A DNA stretch of 64,000 nt from Aquificota bacterium (GCA_030549905.1 JAUQQK010000001.1:1-64000), one strand, 5' to 3'; shown: positions 53,616 to 61,712, numbered from the stretch's first letter. Notes: generated by a model not told the origin, from the letters alone. Numbers and translations: made by a program.

Positions 53616-55651
53616 GAGCAGGGCTTATAGTTCAGGCAAGAAACGGCTCTACAAGGTTTCCTAAAAAGATGCTCACTCAGATAGCAGGCAAAAGAGCCAT
53701 AGAATGGGTATTATCAAGGGCTGGCAAGGTAAAGGCAGATCTTAAGGTGCTTGCCACCACATACCTTGAAGAAGATAACTCCTTCTGCCAGATAGCTCGC
53801 GACTTTGGCTGGGAAGTGTTAAAAGGAGACCCATCAGATGTATTAAGCAGGTACGCACAAGCGGTAAGGTTTTATGAACTTTCCACAGTTATCAGGATTA
53901 CAGGAGACTGCCCACTTATAGACCCAAGGCTTATAGAGATGGCATTTGATAAGTTTATGGAAGAGAAGGCAGACTACCTTAGTCTTGTGGGCATCATAGA
54001 CGGCTTTGACGTGGAGGTAATTAGCGGTGATGCTATACTGCTGGCAGACAAGAGGGCAAAACTGCCTTCAGAGAGGGAACATGTTAGCCCCTACATAAGG
54101 AAGTCAAAAAGGACAAAAAAAGTTTTTTTTAAACCCTTTGAAGAAGACCTCTCTTACATACACTTGAGCCTTGACTATCCAGAGGATGCCAGAGTCATTG
54201 AAAGGATTATTGAGGCATTAAACTACAAAGAGGACTTTAGCTATCAGGAAGTTGTAGCCCTAATAAAGGAAAGACCAGAACTTTTAGAGAGGAAAGAGCA
54301 TATAGTGGTTAATGAAGGTTATTTAAAATCTTTGGAAGAAGACAAAGAGTTTATAAGGAAGCTGAAAGGAAAACCTCTAAAACTTGAAAATTCCTTAAAA
54401 CACTTTGAAAAAACAAAAAAGCTTATACCAAATTGCTCACAAACCTTTAGTAAGTCCTATCTTCAGTTTTCTGTGGGTGCAAGCCCTCTTTTTGTAAAGG
54501 AAGGAAAAGGTTGTGAGCTTACAGACCTTGATGACAATCGCTACATAGACTACACGATGGGTTTGGGTGCATGTCTTCTGGGCTATGCCTTTGAGCCAGT
54601 GCTTGAAAAAGTTAAAAAAGAACTGGACAGAGGCACAGTCTTCACACTACCAAGCTATTTAGAAACTCAGCTGGCGGAACTTCTTGTGGAGCTTGTGCCA
54701 TGTGCTGAAAAGGTAAGGTTTGGGAAAAATGGTTCAGATGTGACTTCTGCAGCGGTTAGACTTGCAAGGGCATATACGGGTAGAGACTTAATAGCCTGCT
54801 GTGGTTATCATGGCTGGCAGGACTGGTATATAGGCACTACCACGAGAAACAAAGGAGTGCCAAAGGCGGTGCAAAAGCTTACTCTTGCCTTTGAATATAA
54901 CAACATAGAAAGCCTTGAAAGGCTCTTTGAAGAATATCCTGACCAGATTGCATGCGTGATAATGGAACCAGTAGGTGTAGAAGAGCCAAAAGAAGGCTTT
55001 TTACAAAAGGTAAAGGAACTCACGCACAAACACGGTGCTTTACTTATCTTTGATGAAGTAGTTACAGGTTTTCGTTTTTCCCTTGGTGGTGCTCAGGAGT
55101 TCTTTGGTGTAGAACCTGACCTTGCATGCTTTGGAAAAGCCATGGCAAACGGTATGCCTGTATCTGCTGTGGTGGGCGGGGCGGAGCTTATGGACCTTTT
55201 TGAAGAGGTCTTCTTTTCCTTTACCTTTGGCGGAGAGACAGCCAGCATAGTCAGTGCCATAGCTACCATAGAATACATAAGGGAACACAATGTAATATCT
55301 TACATCTGGGAGCAGGGAAGAAAGCTAAAGGAAGGTATACAAAAACTCATTGAAGAAAAGGAGCTTGAAGACCTTGTTTTTGTAAAGGGCTATCCTGTCC
55401 GGTTCATAATGGACTTTGCAGGAGAAGAGGCTCTAAAGCTAAAGACCCTCTTCCAGCAGGAGTGTGCAAAAAGAGGCATTCTCTTTACAGGCTCTCACAA
55501 CATGGCTCTACCGCATACGGACGAAGTCATAGAGAAGACCTTAGAAGTTTATAGCCATGTTCTTGACTTTGTAAAGTATGCCCACGAATACAATATGTTA
55601 GATGAGCTTCTTGAGGGAAGCCTGCTACAGCCTGTTTTTAGAAAGCCTTAA
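53612..55651 (+). CDS. SpsF-like cytidylyltransferase fused to class III aminotransferase
   Basis: 679 residues in two parts. Residues 1 to about 230 form a nucleotidyltransferase of the SpsF/CMP-KDO synthetase type: VQARNGSTRFPKKML, then RITGDCPLIDPRLIE and SLDYPEDARVIERI. Residues about 265-679 form a glutamate-1-semialdehyde aminomutase-like PLP enzyme: GKGCELTDLDDNRYIDYTMG, FGKNGSDVTSAAVRLARAYT, LLIFDEVVTGFRFS and the PLP Lys in CFGKAMANGMP. Together it could aminate a sugar and load it on CMP. As no PseF is seen, the first domain is the candidate CMP-pseudaminate synthetase. Ends 11 bases before the MNT-HEPN gene. Confidence 0.85.
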   Translation: MRAGLIVQARNGSTRFPKKMLTQIAGKRAIEWVLSRAGKVKADLKVLATTYLEEDNSFCQIARDFGWEVLKGDPSDVLSRYAQAVRFYELSTVIRITGDCPLIDPRLIEMAFDKFMEEKADYLSLVGIIDGFDVEVISGDAILLADKRAKLPSEREHVSPYIRKSKRTKKVFFKPFEEDLSYIHLSLDYPEDARVIERIIEALNYKEDFSYQEVVALIKERPELLERKEHIVVNEGYLKSLEEDKEFIRKLKGKPLKLENSLKHFEKTKKLIPNCSQTFSKSYLQFSVGASPLFVKEGKGCELTDLDDNRYIDYTMGLGACLLGYAFEPVLEKVKKELDRGTVFTLPSYLETQLAELLVELVPCAEKVRFGKNGSDVTSAAVRLARAYTGRDLIACCGYHGWQDWYIGTTTRNKGVPKAVQKLTLAFEYNNIESLERLFEEYPDQIACVIMEPVGVEEPKEGFLQKVKELTHKHGALLIFDEVVTGFRFSLGGAQEFFGVEPDLACFGKAMANGMPVSAVVGGAELMDLFEEVFFSFTFGGETASIVSAIATIEYIREHNVISYIWEQGRKLKEGIQKLIEEKELEDLVFVKGYPVRFIMDFAGEEALKLKTLFQQECAKRGILFTGSHNMALPHTDEVIEKTLEVYSHVLDFVKYAHEYNMLDELLEGSLLQPVFRKP

Positions 55652-55662
55652 ATTTATCTACT

Positions 55663-56346
55663 ATGCTTACGCAGAAAGTTATAGAGGACTTTGAGAGGGA
55701 CTTAAGGAGCATAACAGGAAAGCCTGTAAAGGCACACCTTTTTGGCTCATATGCGAGGGGTGATTTTAACATGCATTCGGACCTTGACCTTCTTCTGCTG
55801 ATAGATGACCAATGGAGCAAAGAAGATGAAGAAAGGTTAAGGCTTTTAGCATGGGAATATACAAAAAAATACGGAGTGCCTTTTTCCGTCAAGGTTTTCA
55901 AGAAGGAGGAAGCCAGAAAAAGCCCTTTAGCAAGGAAGGTGTTGGAGGGTAGGGTCATGGAAGGTAAGTATTCAGAGGAAGAGAGGATAAGCTTTTCAAA
56001 GGATTTTTTGAAGCTGGCTGAGAGGTTTTTAGAGCAGTCCTCAAAAGCACTTGCGGTGGAAGCTTACAACCTCGTAGTTCATGGCGCTTACTATGCGGTC
56101 TTTCACGCCAGCAAGTCTTACCTTATAATGCATGGGAAAGACCCGCAGACTCACAAGGGTGTGCGTGCTATGGTACATCATATGCTTACTGAGGAGCTTT
56201 CACGCACCTTTGACCTGCTTATGGACTTAAGGGAAGGAGCGGACTATGACACTTTTAAACAGCCATCAAAGGAAGAAGCTCAGGAAGCCTTAAGACTTGC
56301 AAACCTTTATGTGGATAAGATTAAAAGGCTTCTGGAGGAGCCATGA
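55663..56346 (+). CDS. MNT-HEPN fusion protein
   Basis: 227 residues. The N-terminal half is a minimal nucleotidyltransferase with AHLFGSYARGDFNMHSDLDL (GSx10DxD); the C-terminal half (about 110-227) is a HEPN domain with EAYNLVVHGAYYAVFHASKS and a later THKGVRAMVHHML. In two-gene systems the MNT is an antitoxin that AMPylates the HEPN RNase; here they are one chain. The residue where HEPN proteins have the Arg of R-x6-H (before AYYA) is Gly, so RNase activity may be lost. It lies within the glycosylation operon and overlaps the next gene by 4 bases. No separate partner adjoins. Confidence 0.78.
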   Translation: MLTQKVIEDFERDLRSITGKPVKAHLFGSYARGDFNMHSDLDLLLLIDDQWSKEDEERLRLLAWEYTKKYGVPFSVKVFKKEEARKSPLARKVLEGRVMEGKYSEEERISFSKDFLKLAERFLEQSSKALAVEAYNLVVHGAYYAVFHASKSYLIMHGKDPQTHKGVRAMVHHMLTEELSRTFDLLMDLREGADYDTFKQPSKEEAQEALRLANLYVDKIKRLLEEP

Positions 56347-57428
56347 ATATAAAATTCACCTCAAAGAAACACCCAGAGCCCCTGCTATGCCCCGAATATC
56401 CTTGGGAAGAAAGGCACACATATCTGTACGGCTCTGTCATAGAGCTAAAAGGCAGGCTTAGGATGTATTATCAGAGCTATGTGGACGGCATTGGCTTTTT
56501 TGTATGCCTTGCAGAGTCTAAAGATGGCATAAACTGGGAAAAGCCCTTAATAAAACCCCTCAAGGAATCCACTCCACACCTTTATCCAACGGTGGAGGTA
56601 GAGGGCAGAGTGCTTGACTTTTACCACAAGACCCAGAGGCTTGAATGCATGAGCAACGTGGTGGCAAACTACCACATTCCTTCCGTCATCTACAGACCAG
56701 AGGAGGAATACCCTTATAAGCTCTTTGGCTATACAGAAAAGGGTTATTGCGTAGCCTTTTCAAAAGATGGTATAAACTTTGTGGAGTATGAAAAGAACCC
56801 TGTTATACCACTTTTGAAGTTTCCAAACAGAAAGACAAAGAAGGTATGGTTCAGCGATGTGGCACCTGTTTTTTACGACAGGAAAAAGAAGGTATATAGA
56901 GCCATGGTAAAAACCTACAAAATAGACAAGGAGGGAAGAACAAGAAGGTGTGTAGGTATGTCTATCAGCAAGGACTTTATAAACTGGAGCAAGCCAAGAA
57001 CCATATGGGTGCCATCAGACAGGGAAGACCGCATAGCTCGGTCAAAGGGTTTTAAATGGGCGGACTTTTACGGACTTTGTCCTTTTAACTACAAGGACTA
57101 CTACCTTGGCTTTTTATGGCTCTTTATGATAGACTATGAGTTTGCAAGAGGCACTCACGAGGGAAAGATAGAAGTATATTTAGCCTACAGCAAGGACTGT
57201 AAAAGATGGGAGCTCGTCTCAGAAGAGTCTGTGATACCTTTGGGAAAGGAAAGCGAGTGGGACTGTGGCATGATAACCACTGCAAACCAGCCACTAATTG
57301 ACAGAGAAGGAAACATAAAGATATACTATTCTGGTGCAAACTTTAGCCATGGCTATGGAGAGTATGAAAAACCATATGAGGAAGGGCATCAGTTTTGTGT
57401 AGGAATAGCTGATGTGAAATTGGAATAG
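56343..57428 (+). CDS. GH43/GH32-like five-bladed beta-propeller protein
   Basis: 361 residues with repeated propeller-blade signatures: LRMYYQSYVDGIGFFVCLAE, AESKDGINWEKP, AFSKDGINFVEYEKNP, VFYDRKKKVYRAMVKTY, SISKDFINWSKPR, AYSKDCKRWELVSEE and IKIYYSGANFSHG. These are the SxDG.xW blades of the GH32/43/68 superfamily. No signal peptide, so it acts inside the cell, possibly trimming or binding a sugar of the glycan pathway. Catalytic carboxylates cannot be assigned by eye. Confidence 0.72.
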   Translation: MNIKFTSKKHPEPLLCPEYPWEERHTYLYGSVIELKGRLRMYYQSYVDGIGFFVCLAESKDGINWEKPLIKPLKESTPHLYPTVEVEGRVLDFYHKTQRLECMSNVVANYHIPSVIYRPEEEYPYKLFGYTEKGYCVAFSKDGINFVEYEKNPVIPLLKFPNRKTKKVWFSDVAPVFYDRKKKVYRAMVKTYKIDKEGRTRRCVGMSISKDFINWSKPRTIWVPSDREDRIARSKGFKWADFYGLCPFNYKDYYLGFLWLFMIDYEFARGTHEGKIEVYLAYSKDCKRWELVSEESVIPLGKESEWDCGMITTANQPLIDREGNIKIYYSGANFSHGYGEYEKPYEEGHQFCVGIADVKLE

Positions 57429-57458
57429 GGATAGGCAATCACTTAATGTCTGTATCCT

Positions 57459-57487
57459 TTGACATTCTTTTTTTGAAAAACTAAAAT
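57459..57487 (+). promoter_or_regulatory. promoter before the XRE gene
   Basis: TTGACA (57459-57464), a 17-base spacer, TAAAAT (57482-57487). It would start transcription near 57494, only a few bases before the ATG at 57498, hence possibly a leaderless message. It would also drive pseH. Confidence 0.6.
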
Positions 57488-57497
57488 GTAAATCTAT

Positions 57498-57763
57498 ATG
57501 GACATTTTAGCCTTCTTGAAAGAGAAGCTTGCAGGCAGGCTCTTAAAGAGACGTAGATGGACCCTCAAGAACTTGGCATCACACAGGAAGAGCTGGCAAG
57601 GAAGGTGGGCATGAGCAGGCAGGTGCTGATAAACTTAGAAAAAGGAAAGATAGGAAGCATAAGGTTTATCAAACTCTGGGGACTTTTGAGAGAATTGGGT
57701 TATGATTTTTGTGTGATAAAGTGGAACCCTTTTAAAAGGCAGGAGTTGGAGTGTGAGGAATGA
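57498..57763 (+). pseudogene. XRE-type HTH regulator, frameshifted
   Basis: Two frames together spell one HTH protein. From 57498 the first frame reads MDILAFLKEKLAGRLLKRRR and continues WTLKN, the usual N-terminal arm of HipB/XRE regulators, and then dies. From about 57573 the second frame reads LGITQEELARKVGMSRQVLI, the HTH itself, then NLEKGKIGSIRFIKLWGLL and a 20-residue tail. A single missing base near 57565-57575 would restore one 88-residue protein. The shorter frame from the ATG at 57557 (68 residues) could still be made. The 3' end overlaps pseH by 4 bases. A sequencing error or programmed shift is possible. Confidence 0.62.
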
Positions 57764-58317
57764 TGGAGGAAACCATAAAGAAGCTAAGGGGAAATATACA
57801 GTTTGACCAAATTCTCCTGAAAAACTTTATAAACCTGACCGCTGAGGAGAAGGAATGTGTAAGAAGGTGGAGAAACCATCTAGAGGTTAGAAAATGGATG
57901 TATAACGACCACGAAATTCGCCCAGAAGAGCATGAAGCCTTTATAAAAAGTTTGAAGGATAGCAGAAAAGACTTTTACTATTTGGTTTTTCATGAGGAAA
58001 AACCTATAGGTGTTTTGACATTTACTCGTCTTGACCTCAGAAACAGAAATGCTTACTTCGGGCTTTATGCAAACCCTGAAGAGAAGGTACCCGGTGCTGG
58101 TTTAATCCTTGAAAAAACTGCCATAAGGCTCGCTTTTGAAATATTGAAACTTCACACCCTTAAGCTGGAAGTGATTGAGGATAATCTAAGGGCTATAAAC
58201 TTATATAGGAGTGCGGGTTTTAAGGAAGAAGGAAGGCTAAAAGAATTCGTCTTCAAAGATGGAACATGGAAAGACGTTATAGTGATGGGTATGATAAACC
58301 CTTACGAAAAGCCATAA
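57760..58317 (+). CDS. pseH: PseH-like GNAT N-acetyltransferase
   Basis: 185 residues. GNAT fold with RRWRNHLEVRKWMYNDHEI, YYLVFHEEKPIGVLTFT, GAGLILEKTAIRLAFEILKL and the acetyl-CoA region LEVIEDNLRAINLYRSAGFK. This pattern matches acetyltransferases that add the 4-N-acetyl group in pseudaminic acid synthesis. Two adjacent ATGs (57760, 57763) could start it. The tail overlaps convergent pseG by 41 bases. Confidence 0.88.
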   Translation: MMEETIKKLRGNIQFDQILLKNFINLTAEEKECVRRWRNHLEVRKWMYNDHEIRPEEHEAFIKSLKDSRKDFYYLVFHEEKPIGVLTFTRLDLRNRNAYFGLYANPEEKVPGAGLILEKTAIRLAFEILKLHTLKLEVIEDNLRAINLYRSAGFKEEGRLKEFVFKDGTWKDVIVMGMINPYEKP

Positions 58318-59293
58318 GGACAAACTTAACTACCCTCAAAGCACCCTTACCATCTACTAAGCTTTTTCCTATCTTGCTTGCCCTCAGCCTTTCCTGATAG
58401 TTTATAAATTCCTGAAAATACCTTCCGAGCCTTTCAAAAAGCTCCTTGTCCTTCCACCAGCCCGCATACTTGGCAAAGCCTACCCTTTGCCATCCTTCAC
58501 AGTTTAAAAGCTGGTTTTCCGCCACCGCCACAAGTATAGCAGGCGTGCCAGTCCTTGCAAGCTCGTAAGTAGTCTGACCTCCCGCACTTATGGCAAGGTC
58601 CGCCTCAAGCATAAGAGCCTTCATTTGCTCAGCACTTAGCCTTTCATGAAGCCTCACTTTGCTGTCTGACAGCCTGTATATATCCTCTCTGTTTTTAAAG
58701 CCTCCTCCTATCACCACATGAAGCTCAATCTCCGGAAAGTGCCTTCTTAGAAACCTTATAACCTCTGGTGTCATGTTTTTTGAGTCATCTCCTCCAAAGG
58801 TTATCAGAACCTTCTTTAAGCTCTTCCTTACCCTCCTGCCCTCTAACCTCCAGAAAGCCTGCCTTAAGGGTATGTACTTTGTGCCAAGAAGGTAAAAAAT
58901 TCCTTCCCTTTGCGGGTATGAAAGCTCTTCCGCATATATGCTTCCGTTCAGCACGATGCCCTTTGGATAATCAAGCCTTTTGTAGTCGTCTATGTATAAG
59001 GCTGTGGTGGGGCATTCGGATATATCTTCATAAATGCTTTTAGAAGCAAGGTAAGAATCCACCACCACCGCATTAAACTCGCCAAGCCTTTCCTTAAAGC
59101 CCTTCCAGCCCTCCTGCCAGTCAAAAAGCTCATAGCTAAAACCATTCAGCACGCTTCTGGTACTTTCGTCCCCCTTTACTACCATGTGTGCCTCTGCACC
59201 AAGCATCTTAAAAGCCTGGTAGATGGAAAGGCATCTTGTGATGTGTCCAAACCCTATGGAGGAAGAGCCTTCTGTAAGGAAAAGCACCTTCAC
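58277..59293 (-). CDS. pseG: UDP-2,4-diacetamido-2,4,6-trideoxy-altropyranose hydrolase
   Basis: 338 residues from a GTG start. GT-B-like fold with FLTEGSSSIGFGHITRCLSI (His near residue 17 is the catalytic one in PseG), VVVDSYLASKS, LITFGGDDSKN and DLAISAGGQTTYELARTGTP. It removes UDP before PseI acts. It alone of the Pse genes is on the minus strand. Its start lies 10 bases from the first copy of the direct repeat. Confidence 0.88.
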   Translation of the reverse strand: MKVLFLTEGSSSIGFGHITRCLSIYQAFKMLGAEAHMVVKGDESTRSVLNGFSYELFDWQEGWKGFKERLGEFNAVVVDSYLASKSIYEDISECPTTALYIDDYKRLDYPKGIVLNGSIYAEELSYPQREGIFYLLGTKYIPLRQAFWRLEGRRVRKSLKKVLITFGGDDSKNMTPEVIRFLRRHFPEIELHVVIGGGFKNREDIYRLSDSKVRLHERLSAEQMKALMLEADLAISAGGQTTYELARTGTPAILVAVAENQLLNCEGWQRVGFAKYAGWWKDKELFERLGRYFQEFINYQERLRASKIGKSLVDGKGALRVVKFVLMAFRKGLSYPSL

Positions 59294-59302
59294 TGATTAT
59301 AT

Positions 59303-59331
59303 TTTAACTGATGCATCGCTGGCTTTTGAGG
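59303..59331 (+). repeat. 29-base direct repeat, left copy
   Basis: Identical over 29 bases to 61799-61827; starts TTTAACTGATGCATCGCTGG and ends GCTTTTGAGG. After a two-base difference the similarity runs on (CTTTAAGG here, TTAAGG there). Here it fills the gap between pseG and the stop of the last DUF29 gene and encodes the first seven codons of the HEPN gene found at the right copy. Confidence 0.9.
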
Positions 59332-59333
59332 CT

Positions 59334-59930
59334 TTAAGGTTCTCCTGGCTTTTGCCCCTTTTTGTATTTCCGTATGTATTGAGCAAATGCATGGTTTTCG
59401 TCCTCAGTTAGCTCTGTAATTCTATCTGCGATTTCTTCCATGGTGTATGGCAGTTCTTCCGGAATGCTTCTTAAAAGCTCTCTCTTAGTCTTGCTGTCAA
59501 TAATGCCATCCATTTCTAAGAATTTGATAAAGTCCATTATTTCTCCTCTTACTATTTCCCATGCGTCCCTTGTTATATCTTCAAGATGTTGCAACAGGCT
59601 TGGATTGTCCCGCACTATCACATTAACCTTTCTGCTGGCATTTATAATGCTTTTTTCCCATCCACGACCCCCCTGCCTTATGTCTGTATCATATTTAGAA
59701 TACCTTCGCAGACTGTCCAGTTTATACATATGCTCCAGTATAACTTCTATATAACTCCTAAGGCTCTTCCTCTCACTTATACCCATATCCTCTATCTCCT
59801 CAAGAAGATGTTCCCAATCCACCTGGTCGTATTTTCCTTCCCTCAAAAGCCTTAGATTTTCATAAACCCACAGGTAAAAATCCTTTTCATATAACTCCTT
59901 CAAGTCCTCAGAAGTAGTAAGGCTCTTCAT
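59334..59930 (-). CDS. DUF29 family protein, copy A (distal)
   Basis: 198 residues. DUF29 signature YEKDFYLWVYENLRLLREGK, then VDWEHLLEEIEDMGISERKS and LEHMYKLDSLRRYSKYDTD. Function of the family is unknown; members are helical, cytoplasmic and often multicopy in cyanobacteria and thermophiles. Last gene of the four; its stop codon lies 3 bases from the left direct repeat. Its middle matches copy D best (LRRYSKYDTD, QGGRGW), while its C-terminal third matches copy B (TRDAW, GIIDSKTKRELLR). Confidence 0.85.
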   Translation of the reverse strand: MKSLTTSEDLKELYEKDFYLWVYENLRLLREGKYDQVDWEHLLEEIEDMGISERKSLRSYIEVILEHMYKLDSLRRYSKYDTDIRQGGRGWEKSIINASRKVNVIVRDNPSLLQHLEDITRDAWEIVRGEIMDFIKFLEMDGIIDSKTKRELLRSIPEELPYTMEEIADRITELTEDENHAFAQYIRKYKKGQKPGEP

Positions 59931-60526
59931 GGTTTCCCCGGTTTTTGCCCTTTTTTATGCTTTCTTATGTATTGAGCAAAGGCATTGTTTTCGTCCTCAG
60001 TCAGCTCTGTAATTCTGCCTGCGATTTCTTCCATAGTGTATGGCAGTTCTTCCGGAATATTTCTTAAAAGCTCTCTCTTAGTCTTGCTGTCAATAATGCC
60101 ATCCTCTTCTAAAGATTTGATAAAGTTCGCTATCTCTTTTCTTGCTATTTTCCATGCGTCCCTTGTTATATCTTCAAGCTGTTGCAGCAGACTTGGATTG
60201 TCCTGTACTATCACATCAACCTCTATGCTTGCACTCCGGATACTTTTTCTCCATCCACGACCACCTTCCTTAAACATATCTGTATCATAACGGGAATAGG
60301 GCAACAAATTATCAAGCTTATACATATGCTCCAGTATGACCTCTATATAACTTCTGAGGCTCTTTCTTTCACTGATACCCATATCCTCTATCTCCTCAAG
60401 CAGGTTATCCCAATCTACAAGGTCGTATTTGCCCTCCTTTAGAAGTCTTAGATTTTCATAAACCCACATGTAGAAGTCCTTCTCATACAGCTCCTTTAAA
60501 TCCTTAGAAGTAGTAAGGCTCTTCAT
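59927..60526 (-). CDS. DUF29 family protein, copy B
   Basis: 199 residues with the same plan: YEKDFYMWVYENLRLLKEGK, LLEEIEDMGISERKSLRSYI, and GRITELTEDENNAFAQYIRK near the end. Its middle shares LDNLLPYS-YDTDMF-EGG with copy C, but its C-terminal half (DGIIDSKTKRELLR) follows copies A and D, so it looks like a mosaic. ATGA overlaps with the copies on either side mean that one message makes all four. Confidence 0.85.
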   Translation of the reverse strand: MKSLTTSKDLKELYEKDFYMWVYENLRLLKEGKYDLVDWDNLLEEIEDMGISERKSLRSYIEVILEHMYKLDNLLPYSRYDTDMFKEGGRGWRKSIRSASIEVDVIVQDNPSLLQQLEDITRDAWKIARKEIANFIKSLEEDGIIDSKTKRELLRNIPEELPYTMEEIAGRITELTEDENNAFAQYIRKHKKGQKPGKP

Positions 60527-61119
60527 GGTTCCCCCGGTTTTTGCCCTTTTTTGTATCTTTGTATGTATTGAGCGAAAGCGTTATCTTCCTTGGCAACCTC
60601 CGCAACTTTATCTGCAATTTCCTCTAAGGTGTATGGCAGTTTTTCTGGAATGTTTCTCAATAGCTCATCTCTCTTGCTGGCATTAATCACCTTACCATAT
60701 TCTAAGGACTTAATAAATGCCACTATATCATTCCTTGCGTATTTCCAGGCTTGCTGAGAAAAATCTTCAAGGTATCGTAATAAACTCGGACTATCATCCA
60801 ATATCTTTTCAATCTCAGTGCTGGCATTAGCTATGCTCCTTCTCCAGCTATGCCCTCCTTCTTCAAACATATCTGTATCATAATGGGAATAGGGCAACAA
60901 ATTATCAAGCTTATACATATGCTCAAGTATAACGGCTATATAGCTTATTAGACTTCTTTTGAGTATCCTGCCCATATCCTCTATCTCCTCAAGCAGGTTA
61001 TCCCAATCTACAAGTTCGTATTTTCCTTCTTTCAGGAGCCTTAGATTTTCATAAACCCACCGGTAGAAGTCCTTTTCGTATAGCTCCTTTAAATCCTCAA
61101 AAGTAGTGAGACTCTTCAT
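60523..61119 (-). CDS. DUF29 family protein, copy C (most divergent)
   Basis: 198 residues. YEKDFYRWVYENLRLLKEGK and LLEEIEDMGRILKRSLISYI are kept, but the second half differs most from the others: ILDDSPSLLRYLEDFSQQAW, YGKVINASKRDELLRNIPEK and EVAKEDNAFAQYIQRYKKGQ. Function unknown. Four-base overlaps on both sides. Confidence 0.85.
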   Translation of the reverse strand: MKSLTTFEDLKELYEKDFYRWVYENLRLLKEGKYELVDWDNLLEEIEDMGRILKRSLISYIAVILEHMYKLDNLLPYSHYDTDMFEEGGHSWRRSIANASTEIEKILDDSPSLLRYLEDFSQQAWKYARNDIVAFIKSLEYGKVINASKRDELLRNIPEKLPYTLEEIADKVAEVAKEDNAFAQYIQRYKKGQKPGEP

Positions 61120-61712
61120 GGCTTTCCCGGCTTCTGCCCTTCTTTGTATTTTCGTATGTATTGAGCAAAGGCATTGTTATCGTCCTCAGTCAGTTCCGTA
61201 ATTCTACCTGCGATTTCCTCCACGGTGTATGGTAGCTCTTCTGGAATGCTTCTTAAAAGCTCTCTCTTAGTCCTGCTGTCAATAATGCCATCTATCTCTA
61301 AGAATTTGATAAAGTTTGCTATTTCCCCTCTTGTGGTTTTCCATGCCTCATTTGTTATATCTTCAAGCTGTCTGAGCAGGCTTGGATTTTTCTGCACTAT
61401 CCTGTTGAGTTTTCCGCTGGCGTTCAAAATGCTTTTTATCCATCCACGACCCCCCTGACCTGTATCTGTGTCATACTTAGAATACCTTCGCAGATAGTCC
61501 AGCTTATACATATGCTCCAGTATAACCGCTGTATAACTTTCAAGGCCGTCCCTGTGCCTGATACCCATATCCTCTATCTCCTCCAGCAGGTTCTCCCAAT
61601 CTACAAGGTCATATTTTCCTTCTTTCAGGAGCTTGAGGTTTTCATAGACCCACAGGTAGAAGTCCTTTTCATATAGCTCCTTCAAATCCTCAACGGCGAT
61701 AAAGCTTCTCAT
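61116..61712 (-). CDS. DUF29 family protein, copy D (promoter-proximal)
   Basis: 198 residues. YEKDFYLWVYENLKLLKEGK, LLEEIEDMGIRHRDGLESYT, LDYLRRYSKYDTDTGQGGRG and SRTKRELLRSIPEELPYTVE. First gene of the array. No Shine-Dalgarno sequence precedes its ATG; an AT-rich stretch (TATATTTAATAC) lies directly upstream, so its promoter should lie in 61713-61798. The other three start by coupling at ATGA overlaps. Confidence 0.83.
   Translation of the reverse strand: MRSFIAVEDLKELYEKDFYLWVYENLKLLKEGKYDLVDWENLLEEIEDMGIRHRDGLESYTAVILEHMYKLDYLRRYSKYDTDTGQGGRGWIKSILNASGKLNRIVQKNPSLLRQLEDITNEAWKTTRGEIANFIKFLEIDGIIDSRTKRELLRSIPEELPYTVEEIAGRITELTEDDNNAFAQYIRKYKEGQKPGKP

Noticed and set aside
59334-61712. 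One large gene broken by frameshifts instead of four DUF29 genes
   Set aside because: Each unit has its own ATG, a full-length DUF29 domain and a stop in an ATGA overlap; the units are homologous to one another rather than consecutive parts of one protein.
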